A DNA stretch of 63,365 nt from a virus: positions 1 to 63,365 of the IMG/VR virus record IMGVR_UViG_3300025141_000081. The stretch is one strand, 5' to 3'. The position numbers and the translations under genes are program-made. Below are positions 22,912 through 32,000 of this stretch, piece by piece (positions within the stretch are counted from its first letter, which is position 1; the number at the start of each line of letters is the position of its first letter). The notes under the pieces were generated by a model. That model searched no databases. It saw only the letters and a list, made by a program, of their open reading frames with translations, and was not told the DNA's origin.

Positions 22912-23735
22912 GGAAAGTACATGCAAATGTTATGATTAAAGATGAGAGCCTTTTATTAGAGCAAGTATTGCCTCATTGGAACTCATACCCGATTGACGAG
23001 TGGGTTATTTATAACGATTCTTCTACCGATAATACAATTGACTTAATCAACAGCGAGATTGATTCAAAAGTTACTGTCTTAAACGACAACCTACCAGTTT
23101 TTGACGAGACCCATTATAGGTCTAGGATGCTCGAACATAGCAGGAACCAGGGCGCTGACTATGTTATTGCCATTGATGCGGATGAGCTTTTATCTTCTAA
23201 TTTCGTTGATAACTTTAAAGATGTTTTGCATATAAATGGCAAATATAATATACAATATTATTGGTACAATGTAGTTGATAGTTTGCAATTTATGCGCCAA
23301 GACCCCTTATATCTTGAAAACTATAAATCATTTATAATGCCCGTGAAGCATACGATGACATTCGACAAATACAGGGACATAAAAATTCACACACCCCGTA
23401 CAGCACCCATTAATTTGCCTCTGGCAAGGACAAAAGAGTATGGCCTTATCCACCTCCAGGCAATTAACAGGAAATTCTATGCTCTCAAGCAGCTAAGGTA
23501 TAAGCATTACGAATATCATACGTTTAATCAGTCAACTAAAACATTAAACGCTAAGTACGACCCAGTTGTTAATGGGCTAAACTTTATGGAAGTTAACACA
23601 CCGAGGCAGATAATAGATGGTATTAATTTTGACCCTTCTGTGTACGAAGAGATGCTATTATTAAAGGGCTATGAGAAATATATTAAAAATAATATGGTAG
23701 AAGACTTAATGACATTTGGCAAGGAGTACCTGTAG
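22908..23735 (+). CDS. GT2-like/GT92-like glycosyltransferase
   Basis: 275 aa from ATG 22908. VHANVMIKDESLLLEQVLPHW and EWVIYNDSSTDNT give the nucleotide-sugar fold; YVIAIDADELL has the DxD metal site (about 86-91). The arrangement NVMIKDE...W...G-(x)-ND-(S) is typical of GT92/GT2 proteins sometimes annotated DUF23. The stop is followed after one base by the GDP-fucose synthase ATG. Function as in the rest of the cassette. Confidence 0.8.
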   Translation: MRKVHANVMIKDESLLLEQVLPHWNSYPIDEWVIYNDSSTDNTIDLINSEIDSKVTVLNDNLPVFDETHYRSRMLEHSRNQGADYVIAIDADELLSSNFVDNFKDVLHINGKYNIQYYWYNVVDSLQFMRQDPLYLENYKSFIMPVKHTMTFDKYRDIKIHTPRTAPINLPLARTKEYGLIHLQAINRKFYALKQLRYKHYEYHTFNQSTKTLNAKYDPVVNGLNFMEVNTPRQIIDGINFDPSVYEEMLLLKGYEKYIKNNMVEDLMTFGKEYL

Positions 23736-23736
23736 T

Positions 23737-24663
23737 ATGGACCTATTAGTGACAGGAGGCTCAGGAATGGTAGGCTCAGCATTCCTGCGTGTATATCCAG
23801 ATGCCATTTATCCAACTCGCCAAGAACTACACTTTATATTAAAAAGCAATTTCCATAAACAAGAGTTTGGAGGGAAAAACATAATCCATCTTGCGGCAAA
23901 GGTTGGCGGGGTCAAGGCAAACACAGAACAAGTGGCAGATTTTTATAACCAAAACTCTGCGCTAAATGAAAAGGTATTGTCCGCATCCCACCTTGGGGGA
24001 GCAAATAAGGTAGTATCTCTTCTTTCTACCTGTATTTATCCTGATGCTCCTTATGCAGCCTACCCCCTTACCGAGGATCAACTGCATCTCGGACCACCAC
24101 ACCCGTCTAACTTTGGCTATGCATACGCAAAAAGAATGGTAGACGTTATGTCTCGTGCGTACCGCCAACAATACGGATGTAACTTTATCACAGCTATTCC
24201 AAACAACCTTTACGGTGAAAATGATAATTTTGATTTAGAGAATGGTCACGTCATACCAGCGATTATAAGAAAAGTGTGGGAAGCTAAAATAGATAATAAG
24301 CCATTTATAGGATGCTGGGGGGATGGCTCACCATTAAGAGAATTCACATATTCTGAAGACATCGTTAAAATACTAATGTTTTTGTTAGAAAACTATGATG
24401 AGCCGGAACCAATTAATATCGGAAACACCGAAGAGTATTCTATCAAGCAAGTTGTAGAAATGATTTGTTTTATCTTAGAATATGACGGCAAGGTAAGATG
24501 GGATACACAAATGCCAACTGGGCAGCATAGGAAACCTAGTTCTAATAAAAAACTTTTAGATTTAGGCTGGGATAGAAGATGGTATACTTCTTTAGAAAAA
24601 GGTTTGACCAAAACATGCTTGTGGGTTAAAAATAATTATCCCTTAATAAGGGGTGTTATATGA
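23737..24663 (+). CDS. fcl: GDP-L-fucose synthase
   Basis: 308 aa from ATG 23737. SDR fold with [14 protein letters not shown] (NAD(P)-binding), [12 protein letters not shown], the Ser/Thr site LLSTCIYPD, and Y128-A-Y-A-K132 (YxxxK). The segment [11 protein letters not shown] is characteristic of fucose synthases. The enzyme converts GDP-4-keto-6-deoxy-mannose to GDP-L-fucose by epimerisation and reduction. It acts directly after Gmd, encoded next. Length is usual. It ends in ATGA with gmd. Confidence 0.93.
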   Translation: MDLLVTGGSGMVGSAFLRVYPDAIYPTRQELHFILKSNFHKQEFGGKNIIHLAAKVGGVKANTEQVADFYNQNSALNEKVLSASHLGGANKVVSLLSTCIYPDAPYAAYPLTEDQLHLGPPHPSNFGYAYAKRMVDVMSRAYRQQYGCNFITAIPNNLYGENDNFDLENGHVIPAIIRKVWEAKIDNKPFIGCWGDGSPLREFTYSEDIVKILMFLLENYDEPEPINIGNTEEYSIKQVVEMICFILEYDGKVRWDTQMPTGQHRKPSSNKKLLDLGWDRRWYTSLEKGLTKTCLWVKNNYPLIRGVI

Positions 24664-25637
24664 AAACAGCGCTAGTGACAGGTGTAACTGGCCAAGACGG
24701 CTCTTATTTATCTGAATTGCTACTGGGTAAGGGTTATAGAGTAATTGGCCTTAAAAGAAGGACTTCTACTATTTGCACTGAACGTATAGACCATATTTTT
24801 AATCATCCAAATTTTAGTATGAGATATTTCGAATTAAACGATTCTGGGTGCATGTGGAGATTGTTAAGCGAGTATAGGCCTGATGAAATTTACAACCTCG
24901 CCGCGCAGTCTCACGTTAGAGTTTCATTTGAAATACCAGAGAGTACAACGGACACTATCGCGATGGGTACAATCAGGATGTTAGAGGCAATAAGACATGT
25001 AGTTCCTAGTGCAAGATTTTATCAAGCTTCGTCATCTGAAATGTTTGGCGACAACCCACAGATCCCACAGAATGAGCTAACAGCTTTGCAGCCAGCATCT
25101 CCTTATGCTTGTGCTAAAGTTTACGCTCATCATTTAGTGAGAAATTATAGGGAATCTTATGATCTGCACGCATCATCTGGTATACTTTTTAATCACGAGT
25201 CCCCAAGAAGGGGTGAAACCTTCGTAACTCGCAAAATAACAAAAGCAGCTGCTCGAATAAAATTAGGACTCCAAGGCAAACTGCATCTAGGTAACTTAGA
25301 TGCCAAAAGGGATTGGGGGTTTGCTGGTGACTATACCAGGGCTATGTGGCTTATGCTGCAACAAGACCAGCCAGATGACTATGTTATCGCGACAGGAGAA
25401 ACGCACACAGTCAAGGAGTTTTTAGAAGAGGTGTTTAGATTAGCGGGATTAGGCATTGAAAAGCATGTGAGGATAAGCGAGAGATTGTTTAGGCCACATG
25501 AGGTCCCATTGTTACTGGGAGATGCAACAAAAGCTAAGCTTAATTTGGGGTGGGAACCAAAAATAAAATTTAAAGAACTAGCAAAGCTTATGTATGAAGA
25601 AGATTATAATTTGATTAAAGGAGTTAAAAATGAGTAA
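24660..25637 (+). CDS. gmd: GDP-mannose 4,6-dehydratase
   Basis: 325 aa. [19 protein letters not shown] is the family-specific NADP loop; LKRRTST is the dinucleotide specificity segment. The catalytic set is SSSEMFG plus Y149-A-C-A-K153. [20 protein letters not shown] is diagnostic for Gmd. It makes GDP-4-keto-6-deoxy-D-mannose from GDP-mannose, the substrate of the upstream Fcl. Length fits the family (about 320-370). The gene order is fcl then gmd, reversed relative to reaction order. It overlaps the next small gene by eight bases. Confidence 0.95.
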   Translation: MKTALVTGVTGQDGSYLSELLLGKGYRVIGLKRRTSTICTERIDHIFNHPNFSMRYFELNDSGCMWRLLSEYRPDEIYNLAAQSHVRVSFEIPESTTDTIAMGTIRMLEAIRHVVPSARFYQASSSEMFGDNPQIPQNELTALQPASPYACAKVYAHHLVRNYRESYDLHASSGILFNHESPRRGETFVTRKITKAAARIKLGLQGKLHLGNLDAKRDWGFAGDYTRAMWLMLQQDQPDDYVIATGETHTVKEFLEEVFRLAGLGIEKHVRISERLFRPHEVPLLLGDATKAKLNLGWEPKIKFKELAKLMYEEDYNLIKGVKNE

Positions 25638-25830
25638 TAACGAAGATATACAGCTGACTGAGCAAGCCATGGGCGCTTTAATGATGGCACTACAAAAATC
25701 TCTGATGGAGCAGTCTGACATCGTCCCTGTTCTTAGGGGATTTAAGTTTAGGCTGTGTCGAGCTGGCCTGATGGTCATGAATCCACCGCTCGTTAAATTT
25801 GGTGAGGAAGAAGAGGATGCCGAAGTATAA
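25630..25830 (+). CDS. small conserved hypothetical protein
   Basis: 66 aa. A helical N-terminal half ([20 protein letters not shown]) is followed by [21 protein letters not shown] and an acidic tail. It overlaps gmd upstream and the zinc-ribbon gene by 14 bases. It belongs to the short chain of small genes leading to the sigma factor. No known function. Confidence 0.6.
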   Translation: MSNNEDIQLTEQAMGALMMALQKSLMEQSDIVPVLRGFKFRLCRAGLMVMNPPLVKFGEEEEDAEV

Positions 25831-26059
25831 TTATAAGTGTTCTGAGTGTGGTGAAGAATTCCAAGTATATCATTCTATGCTAGAAAGAACAGAGAAGTGT
25901 GGTTATTGTGAGAGCACACAACTACAAAGAATTCCGTTCTTATCTTTTTCTGTCTGTAAACCCAATAAAGCGGGCAAGCTTGTAAATGAATTTATACGCG
26001 ATGCGAAGCAGGATGTGGAAGCAGAAAAGCAAAAACTAAAAGAGGAGCATAATGATTGA
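25817..26059 (+). CDS. FmdB-type zinc-ribbon protein
   Basis: 80 aa from ATG 25817, with GAGGAAGAAGAGG upstream; a TTG at 25799 also opens the frame but places this site inside. Two CxxC pairs, YKCSECGEEF and EKCGYCES, form a zinc ribbon of the FmdB/Zn_ribbon_8 type (about residues 1-40). The C-terminal half is charged and helical. Such proteins are thought to be regulatory or nucleic-acid binding. Close to gp55, it may act in transcription, but this is inference. Confidence 0.75.
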   Translation: MPKYNYKCSECGEEFQVYHSMLERTEKCGYCESTQLQRIPFLSFSVCKPNKAGKLVNEFIRDAKQDVEAEKQKLKEEHND

Positions 26060-26366
26060 AATAATATTTTTAGTGTTATCTATACTTCTGAATATATTTT
26101 TAATATGGTACACACGAAATACATTAAAAAATCTTTTGTATTTATCGGAAAACTTAGGTCTGCTGCATGATGTGATATCGGAGTTTGGGGAACATTTAGG
26201 AGAGGTATATGAGCTTGAGAGGTTCTATGGTGATCCTACCTTAACTCGTTTGTTAGAACACTCCAAAGCAGTAAAGGGGGAACTAGATAAGTACGAAGAT
26301 GTTTTTCTTTTATCTGAACCCCTTGACGAAGAGGGGGATTTGCTTGATGGCAAGGAAGAGGTCTAA
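26052..26366 (+). CDS. small membrane-anchored hypothetical protein
   Basis: 104 aa with an N-terminal transmembrane helix (residues about 2-20, IEIIFLVLSILLNIFLIWY) and an acidic helical cytoplasmic or periplasmic part. It overlaps the zinc-ribbon gene by eight bases and the sigma-factor gene by 20 bases. No family named with certainty. Confidence 0.6.
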   Translation: MIEIIFLVLSILLNIFLIWYTRNTLKNLLYLSENLGLLHDVISEFGEHLGEVYELERFYGDPTLTRLLEHSKAVKGELDKYEDVFLLSEPLDEEGDLLDGKEEV

Positions 26367-27042
26367 ACGTAAGAAGAGACAATATTTCACTCAAGTACAT
26401 GAAGACGCTATAATTCAATATAACGCCACTTCAGATTCAAGAGAGAGGACCACTTTATACATAACCTATATCCAGCCAGCTTTCAATGAGATGGTTGATA
26501 AAATTGTGTTTACATATAAGTTTACTACTTTGCCTAATATAGACAATCTTAGAGAGGAATGTAAAATACATTTGACAACCATACTGGACAAGTACAACCC
26601 AAAGAAAGGATCTAAAGCATTTTCTTATTTTAGTGTTATAACCAAAAATTGGTTCATACAGAAAGTTAAAAAAACTAATTTACAAAATAAACGGGAGATG
26701 AATATCGAAGATTTAAGTGTTGACCACCAGCTAAGGTATGCGTCCGTAGAAATTGAATATGATGAACGTAGACAAGAAGCGGAGTTTTGGGGGCTTCTGT
26801 GGAAGGAAATAGAAGGTTGGGAAAAAATGAAATTGAAAGTAAATGAGGAAAAGGTGCTCCAGGCAATAAAAATCCTCCTTAAGGACAAGGATAATCCTAA
26901 TCTAATTTTTAACAAAAAGGCTATTTATTTATACATTAGAGAAATTACGGGTTTGAATACTAAGCAAGTTGTGAACAACTTAAATAAACTAAGAACTAAA
27001 TACAAAGTATTCAAACATCGTTGGGATGAGGGACAATTGTGA
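26347..27042 (+). CDS. 55: T4 gp55-like late sigma factor
   Basis: 231 aa from ATG 26347, with GAGGGGGAT upstream; an ATG at 26299 lies deep in the previous gene. The central part, EECKIHLTTILDKYNPKKGS, AFSYFSVITKNWFIQKVKK and NLQNKREMN, is the gp55 pattern corresponding to sigma region 2 (dimension of helix, Y-(N/D)-P-xKGS-xAFxYF). gp55 directs host RNA polymerase to late promoters of TATAAATA type, aided by gp33 and the sliding clamp. A very basic N-terminus (ARKRSKRKKRQ) is extra. The gene just precedes the baseplate module it would transcribe. Confidence 0.85.
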   Translation: MARKRSKRKKRQYFTQVHEDAIIQYNATSDSRERTTLYITYIQPAFNEMVDKIVFTYKFTTLPNIDNLREECKIHLTTILDKYNPKKGSKAFSYFSVITKNWFIQKVKKTNLQNKREMNIEDLSVDHQLRYASVEIEYDERRQEAEFWGLLWKEIEGWEKMKLKVNEEKVLQAIKILLKDKDNPNLIFNKKAIYLYIREITGLNTKQVVNNLNKLRTKYKVFKHRWDEGQL

Positions 27043-27323
27043 AAAAATTAGATCATTACTTAGAAAAGACAATTAAGAATATCGAAAGTGATCGTAAGAT
27101 TACAAGAGAACTGCTTGATGATGTCGTTAGATATTTAAGTAAAGATGAGGCTCGACATGGAGAGGTAGGAATGATTGCATCAAAATATGTAGAGACGCTC
27201 CAAAGGTCCAACGAACAGTTGGTAAAGGTTGCAACCCTTATCCATAAGAAAGAAGAAAAGGGCATAGGCTTATCCGAGGAAGACAAAGAAGAGATATTTA
27301 GCTTGATTCAGGAGGATAACTAA
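27039..27323 (+). CDS. small helical conserved hypothetical protein
   Basis: 94 aa, GTG start in GTGA with the gp55 gene. Fully helical: LDHYLEKTIKNIESDRK, then LLDDVVRYLSKDEARHGEVG, then SKYVETLQRSNEQLVKVATL. Position after gp55 suggests a co-activator such as gp33, but I see no sequence support; a DNA-packaging or capsid role is equally open. It ends TAATG with the next gene. Confidence 0.6.
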   Translation: MKKLDHYLEKTIKNIESDRKITRELLDDVVRYLSKDEARHGEVGMIASKYVETLQRSNEQLVKVATLIHKKEEKGIGLSEEDKEEIFSLIQEDN

Positions 27324-28045
27324 TGCCCACTTTAGCGGAATTGATCGATGAGACCCCTATGGGCAAGTTAAACGATAATACTTATGAAAGGTTTGGGATA
27401 AGGAAAGACAAATATAATCTTAATAATGTAGCTTCTATGCGACAAGCATTGTCGGCTGTTTATTCAAATGCTCTTAAAGACAATAGCACTGGGCCTTACG
27501 AAGCAATTTGTTTAGCTGCCAGCAATGATCCCACAAACGAGATCCCACTACAAGTCCAACCAAAAACACCAGGATTTTTATTGCGAGTTATTGCGAGGAT
27601 ACCCGAATTTCATGCAAGTCTCCCAAAGCCAGACGATGCTTTAGGTTGTGTGGAACTTAGAAATTTAGCGATATTGATGCACCCGGTGTTTTATAGTGTT
27701 TTGAAGAATAATGAAACTGTTCCTAAGCCGGGCAACAAAATTAAAGTTGATCTATTTTCTTCTAATGGCGGGCAATATGGAGAGTATCTTGGCATTGTAA
27801 ATTCGTCTGAATCGGCTTCGCCCTGCTCATCTTCTAGTCCTGAAGAAATAATGAACAACCCAGAGATCGCACCCACGACTTTGGCAGTCCTCGATGCAGC
27901 GGTCGCCCTCGTAGAAGAAGTAGCCGCCGCTAAGAATGCCGCCCAAGACCGGGAGATCGAGGCTGAATATGGGTTTAGCCCTGGGCCTGGAGAAGAGTAC
28001 AACTTTAGTGAGCCTGAAGAAGAGTTTACATTTAACGGAGGTTAA
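27323..28045 (+). CDS. probable baseplate or spike-associated protein
   Basis: 240 aa. The N-terminal half resembles phage hub/spike OB-fold proteins (LRVIARIPEFHASLPKP, VFYSVLKNNETVPKPGNKIKVDLF, QYGEYLGIV). The C-terminal 90 residues are Ala/Ser/Glu-rich and end acidic and aromatic (FSEPEEEFTFNGG). It opens the baseplate module and precedes the spike-like gene. Assignment by position and beta pattern. Confidence 0.5.
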   Translation: MPTLAELIDETPMGKLNDNTYERFGIRKDKYNLNNVASMRQALSAVYSNALKDNSTGPYEAICLAASNDPTNEIPLQVQPKTPGFLLRVIARIPEFHASLPKPDDALGCVELRNLAILMHPVFYSVLKNNETVPKPGNKIKVDLFSSNGGQYGEYLGIVNSSESASPCSSSSPEEIMNNPEIAPTTLAVLDAAVALVEEVAAAKNAAQDREIEAEYGFSPGPGEEYNFSEPEEEFTFNGG

Positions 28046-28050
28046 GAATA

Positions 28051-29088
28051 GTGACGAAACAAATTGCTAGAAAGGGAACTAAAGCTCAAAATGAAAGAGA
28101 TGAGGAATGCTTGGCCAGAAAGGCCAGCGGAGAAGATGTTAACTTAGACGGCCAAGGGGGCATCGGTGATGTTGAGGAGCCAATGGTCACCTATGAAAAG
28201 GTAGACAGTGAAATAGTTTTGCCAAGAAAGAATACCCATTGGGGTAGGCATAGGATAGCATTTGGCCGCGATAGGCACACGAGAGAGGCCCTCAGTGGGT
28301 ATGGAGGGCGGGGCTGTACTGCTGCCGGGTCAATAGACATCGTAGTGGGTAGCGGAGGTCCTGAGCCCAAAGCAGGGACTGTGGTGGGACCTAATTTTTT
28401 TACTGATGCTGCTAGAATTTATTTGACCCAAAGGGGAGATATAGATCGATATTTTAATTTATCTCCTGATGACGCTAACGGGATATTACCATCGGAAAAT
28501 AGGTCAGCAATAGGCATAAAAGCAGACGCGGTAAGGATAATCGGTAGAGAGGGAGTAAGAATTTATACTAATGCCCGCACAAAGGGTTCAGGAAAGGTAG
28601 AAGAAACAACTTCTCAAGGCGGAAATATTCAGTCCCATAATGGTATTCATCTTATAGCCAATTGCAGTACTGGAGTTATCGGTGAATTGGACCCCACCGT
28701 GCAATCGGCAAACTTACTATATGGTGGACCATTTAATAAGGTTCAGCCAATGGTAAGGGGTGATTTGTTGGTTGCATTTTTAAAAGATTTAATAGAAGAT
28801 ATACAAAATTTATCAGACGCAGTAAATAATTTTGCCATGTATCAATTAAAATACAATACGCGAATCGCAGAACATTCTCACACTGTGGCCTCAGCGACTC
28901 CTGGCGTTGCAGTGCCGGATTTTGCATCGCTGATTCCGGGATCTGCATCGTCCACCATAAAGATTATTCAAGATACTCTAGTGAAAAATTCTCTAAATGT
29001 TGCAAATATGAAAATTGCAACTCAATTTAACTGGCTGGAAGCTAGTAGTCCTCTTTGTATTCTCTCTCCAAACAACAAAACTAATTAA
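28051..29088 (+). CDS. probable baseplate central spike protein
   Basis: 345 aa, GTG start with GGAGG nine bases upstream. The middle has short beta turns typical of a spike beta-helix: SAIGIKADAVRIIGREGVRI then GNIQSHNGIHLIA. LQPMVRGDLLVAFLKDLIEDI (about 228-250) is the trimerisation-type helix found after such spikes. The C-terminal region is helical and Thr/Ser-rich. It would pierce the outer membrane at the tail tip. It lies between a hub-like protein and the giant 2398-aa protein. gp5-like by role, not by clear homology; no lysozyme domain seen. Confidence 0.5.
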   Translation: MTKQIARKGTKAQNERDEECLARKASGEDVNLDGQGGIGDVEEPMVTYEKVDSEIVLPRKNTHWGRHRIAFGRDRHTREALSGYGGRGCTAAGSIDIVVGSGGPEPKAGTVVGPNFFTDAARIYLTQRGDIDRYFNLSPDDANGILPSENRSAIGIKADAVRIIGREGVRIYTNARTKGSGKVEETTSQGGNIQSHNGIHLIANCSTGVIGELDPTVQSANLLYGGPFNKVQPMVRGDLLVAFLKDLIEDIQNLSDAVNNFAMYQLKYNTRIAEHSHTVASATPGVAVPDFASLIPGSASSTIKIIQDTLVKNSLNVANMKIATQFNWLEASSPLCILSPNNKTN

Positions 29089-29098
29089 GGATTAAGCT

Positions 29099-32000
29099 AT
29101 GGCACAATGCCCAGAAATTGAAATTTATGATGATGATCCTTTTATTTATTATGCAAGAGCTTTAATCGATGCGTTCAAGCAGAGGTATGGCACAGAACTT
29201 AGCTCACATACTAATAAAAATGTTTTTGAAGAAGGTCTAGAAATAAACATAGATACAGATAGCGGCACCCCTTTTGACGACCCACTTCCGGAGACCTATT
29301 ATTATAGTACTATAGAAGCTGGTGGGTTTAGTGACTGGAGTGGGGCTTTGCCTTACTATATAAAGGGTCCTAAATATACTATATTTAGCGATTATAGTAT
29401 AAAGGAATGGTCAGTGGATGCAACGAGGACGACGACAGACGAGGAGGACGATTGGATAAGCATGGCCGGGTGTTTGGTTGTTCACCCTATGTTAAGAGTA
29501 GACTATGAAAGATATGTAGAAAAGGGTAGATCTGACACATACTGGGAAAACTGGTTCTCGACTGAAGAAGAGCTGCGAGAGGATGTTTTTAAAGAGGGGC
29601 CAGGCAGCCTTGGAAGTACTTCTGACGATCCAATGACTGATGCCCTTCAGTTTGCTTTCTTACTAGAAGTATTAGATTCCTTTCTGCACATTAATGAAGA
29701 CAAGAAAACCTCAGATGAGCATTGGCTTAAAACTAGTATGCAAAAATTCACTTGGTGTCAGATGTTTTGGTATGGCTATGAAACGCATGATGTGGAGACT
29801 ACAACAGTGCCTGGGATTGGGGAATTTGCTGACAGAACACAGTTAGGAAAACAAGCTGGCTCTCCAAGCGCACCAAATGTTGGAAGCGGCGCTGGACTCC
29901 CAGTATGGGCTGGCGAATTAGACCCTGAACCACAGGGTTCCCACACAACTTCTATTAGGTATTATCCCAAAAAAGGTGCCCGAAAAACAGTTAGCTCGGT
30001 CGACGACGGCGTAACAAACATTGATGGTCGTGGGTGGGGAGCAATTCATTCCAATTGGTGCCCAGATAGGGATGAACACTTTCTAGGACACTCAGTAAGA
30101 ATTGTGGATGCTGATTACAGGGCATTCGTAACATGGTTGGAAAAAGCTATAACTATTCTGGATGATGCTGGGATAGGTCCCGGTTCGTCGTGGTACGACG
30201 GAATCCTAGAAGATGCAGGGTACGGTAACCTAACTCAGACTGAATGCAGCCTCCCTCCTTATGGGGGCTCTATGGATTATGATGCTCTTAGCGATTCTTG
30301 GACCAACTCTTGCAGCATGAAAGTATTTCGTTCCATGGTGGATAAGATCTATTTTAGCGGAAGTGCTTCGCTCGATGAGATACTCCACCCTGATTCATTA
30401 GATTTTTGGTATTCTTTTTTGGAAGGCCATAACGCATCCCCAGCGTTGTCCACTGAAATCCTAAACCAAGCAATAATGAATTCTGGAGTTATTGGGGTAG
30501 AGTGCGACTCAATAGGGTCGGCTATAGATATTGGCTTAGACTTCCAACCGATTAATGCAAGCGATTGTAAAGATATAGTAGGCCCTCCTATAGTTGAAAC
30601 TTACATGACTTGTATCCCAAACCCGCAAGCCTTGACTCCCAACTGGCTAAACCAGACAGAGGAAGAACCGTTTTTAAATCAAAAAACTTGCGAATACTCT
30701 ATTGTTATGTTGGCCGATCCTCCCGATTGTAGCCAAGCATACTTAGATTCTTTTATTCCATCTGCGATGGACAAGCTTTTAAGCTACTATAATAAAGAGA
30801 AAACAACGACTTTCTTAGACTTATCAGATGGTACTGGGGTCAATTTGAATTCAAAAGATTCATTGATAGACGGAAGCAGTGGTTTCTATTTGGATGGTAT
30901 AGTCTTTTCTGGCACGGCAAGAGTTAAGGATTTTTATATTCCCCCAAGACCATTGGCCAAAACAAAGGTTCTTATAACTGTATCTGCCGAAGAATTTAAT
31001 AGAATACTCGATAAGACACCCTCAGTAGAGGAGCAACCTCTATCCTCTGTCCATTACGACGGAGAATCTTCTTTTGTTGTTTTTCTGGTATCAGAGATGC
31101 AGAGCATATTTGATAAAGTAAGCTATGGCCTTGAGTTATACGAAAATTCTTATGCTCATTGGCATTTGGAGACAGGAAGAACCATAAAGGGTCTGAATCT
31201 AACCGCAGAATCCAGTAGGATTATGAATTTCTACAAAGAACTAATGCTTTTGTTTAGAGAATCTGGGTACCCCAAAGATGATTTAGAGTGGGTAGAGATA
31301 GGGTTTTCACCAACTTATAAGATTGAGTATATAAAAGTACAAAAGCCATTTAGCCCTCCGTTTAGTCTGGAAAAAGGAGTTGATTCTTTTATAAATCGCC
31401 CTGTGGCAGCAGATGCCACAGCAATGGCCTATATTTCACAATTGCCAAATATAAAAACAGATATGATGGCAAGGAATTCTATGACATGGTACGATATGGT
31501 GAAAAAATATCGATACCCTGAGATAGAAGAGAGCTATGGTCTCAATTTAACCTCCCCAGTGGTTGAGGGGAATGAGGGCATTAAAAAACTTTCTGAAGTG
31601 GCTTGTCCTGGGGGAACCTCCGCTGGTGTATTCGAGGGTAAAGCAACTGCTGGCGAATGGGCAATGAGCCAAGTAAACGATATCAAAAGCGCTCTCCTTT
31701 CCCAATTAAGCGCAAATCCTTGCGTCCTGGTTGATCATAAAATCCTTGAGCACCAGGGCAGAGAAGACTTTGCTATGCAAATAACAGATATGACTCTTAA
31801 GGAATACTTGACGAGCGATAGGTTTATTAACGATCTCCCAGAGCTTTTGGTGAGGGGAAGATATGATGATATTAACGCTTTATACGGTGGCATGTTAAAC
31901 AATCTTGGTATGTGTGGCTTATTTGACTTAATTAAAGCTGCTGTGGATTGTGCACTTAACGCCTTGGGATACGATGATTCGGTTAGCATTATTGTGGCAG

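Noticed and set aside
27039-27323. gp33-like late-transcription co-activator
   Set aside because: Only its position next to the gp55 gene supports this; no recognisable gp33 sequence features.
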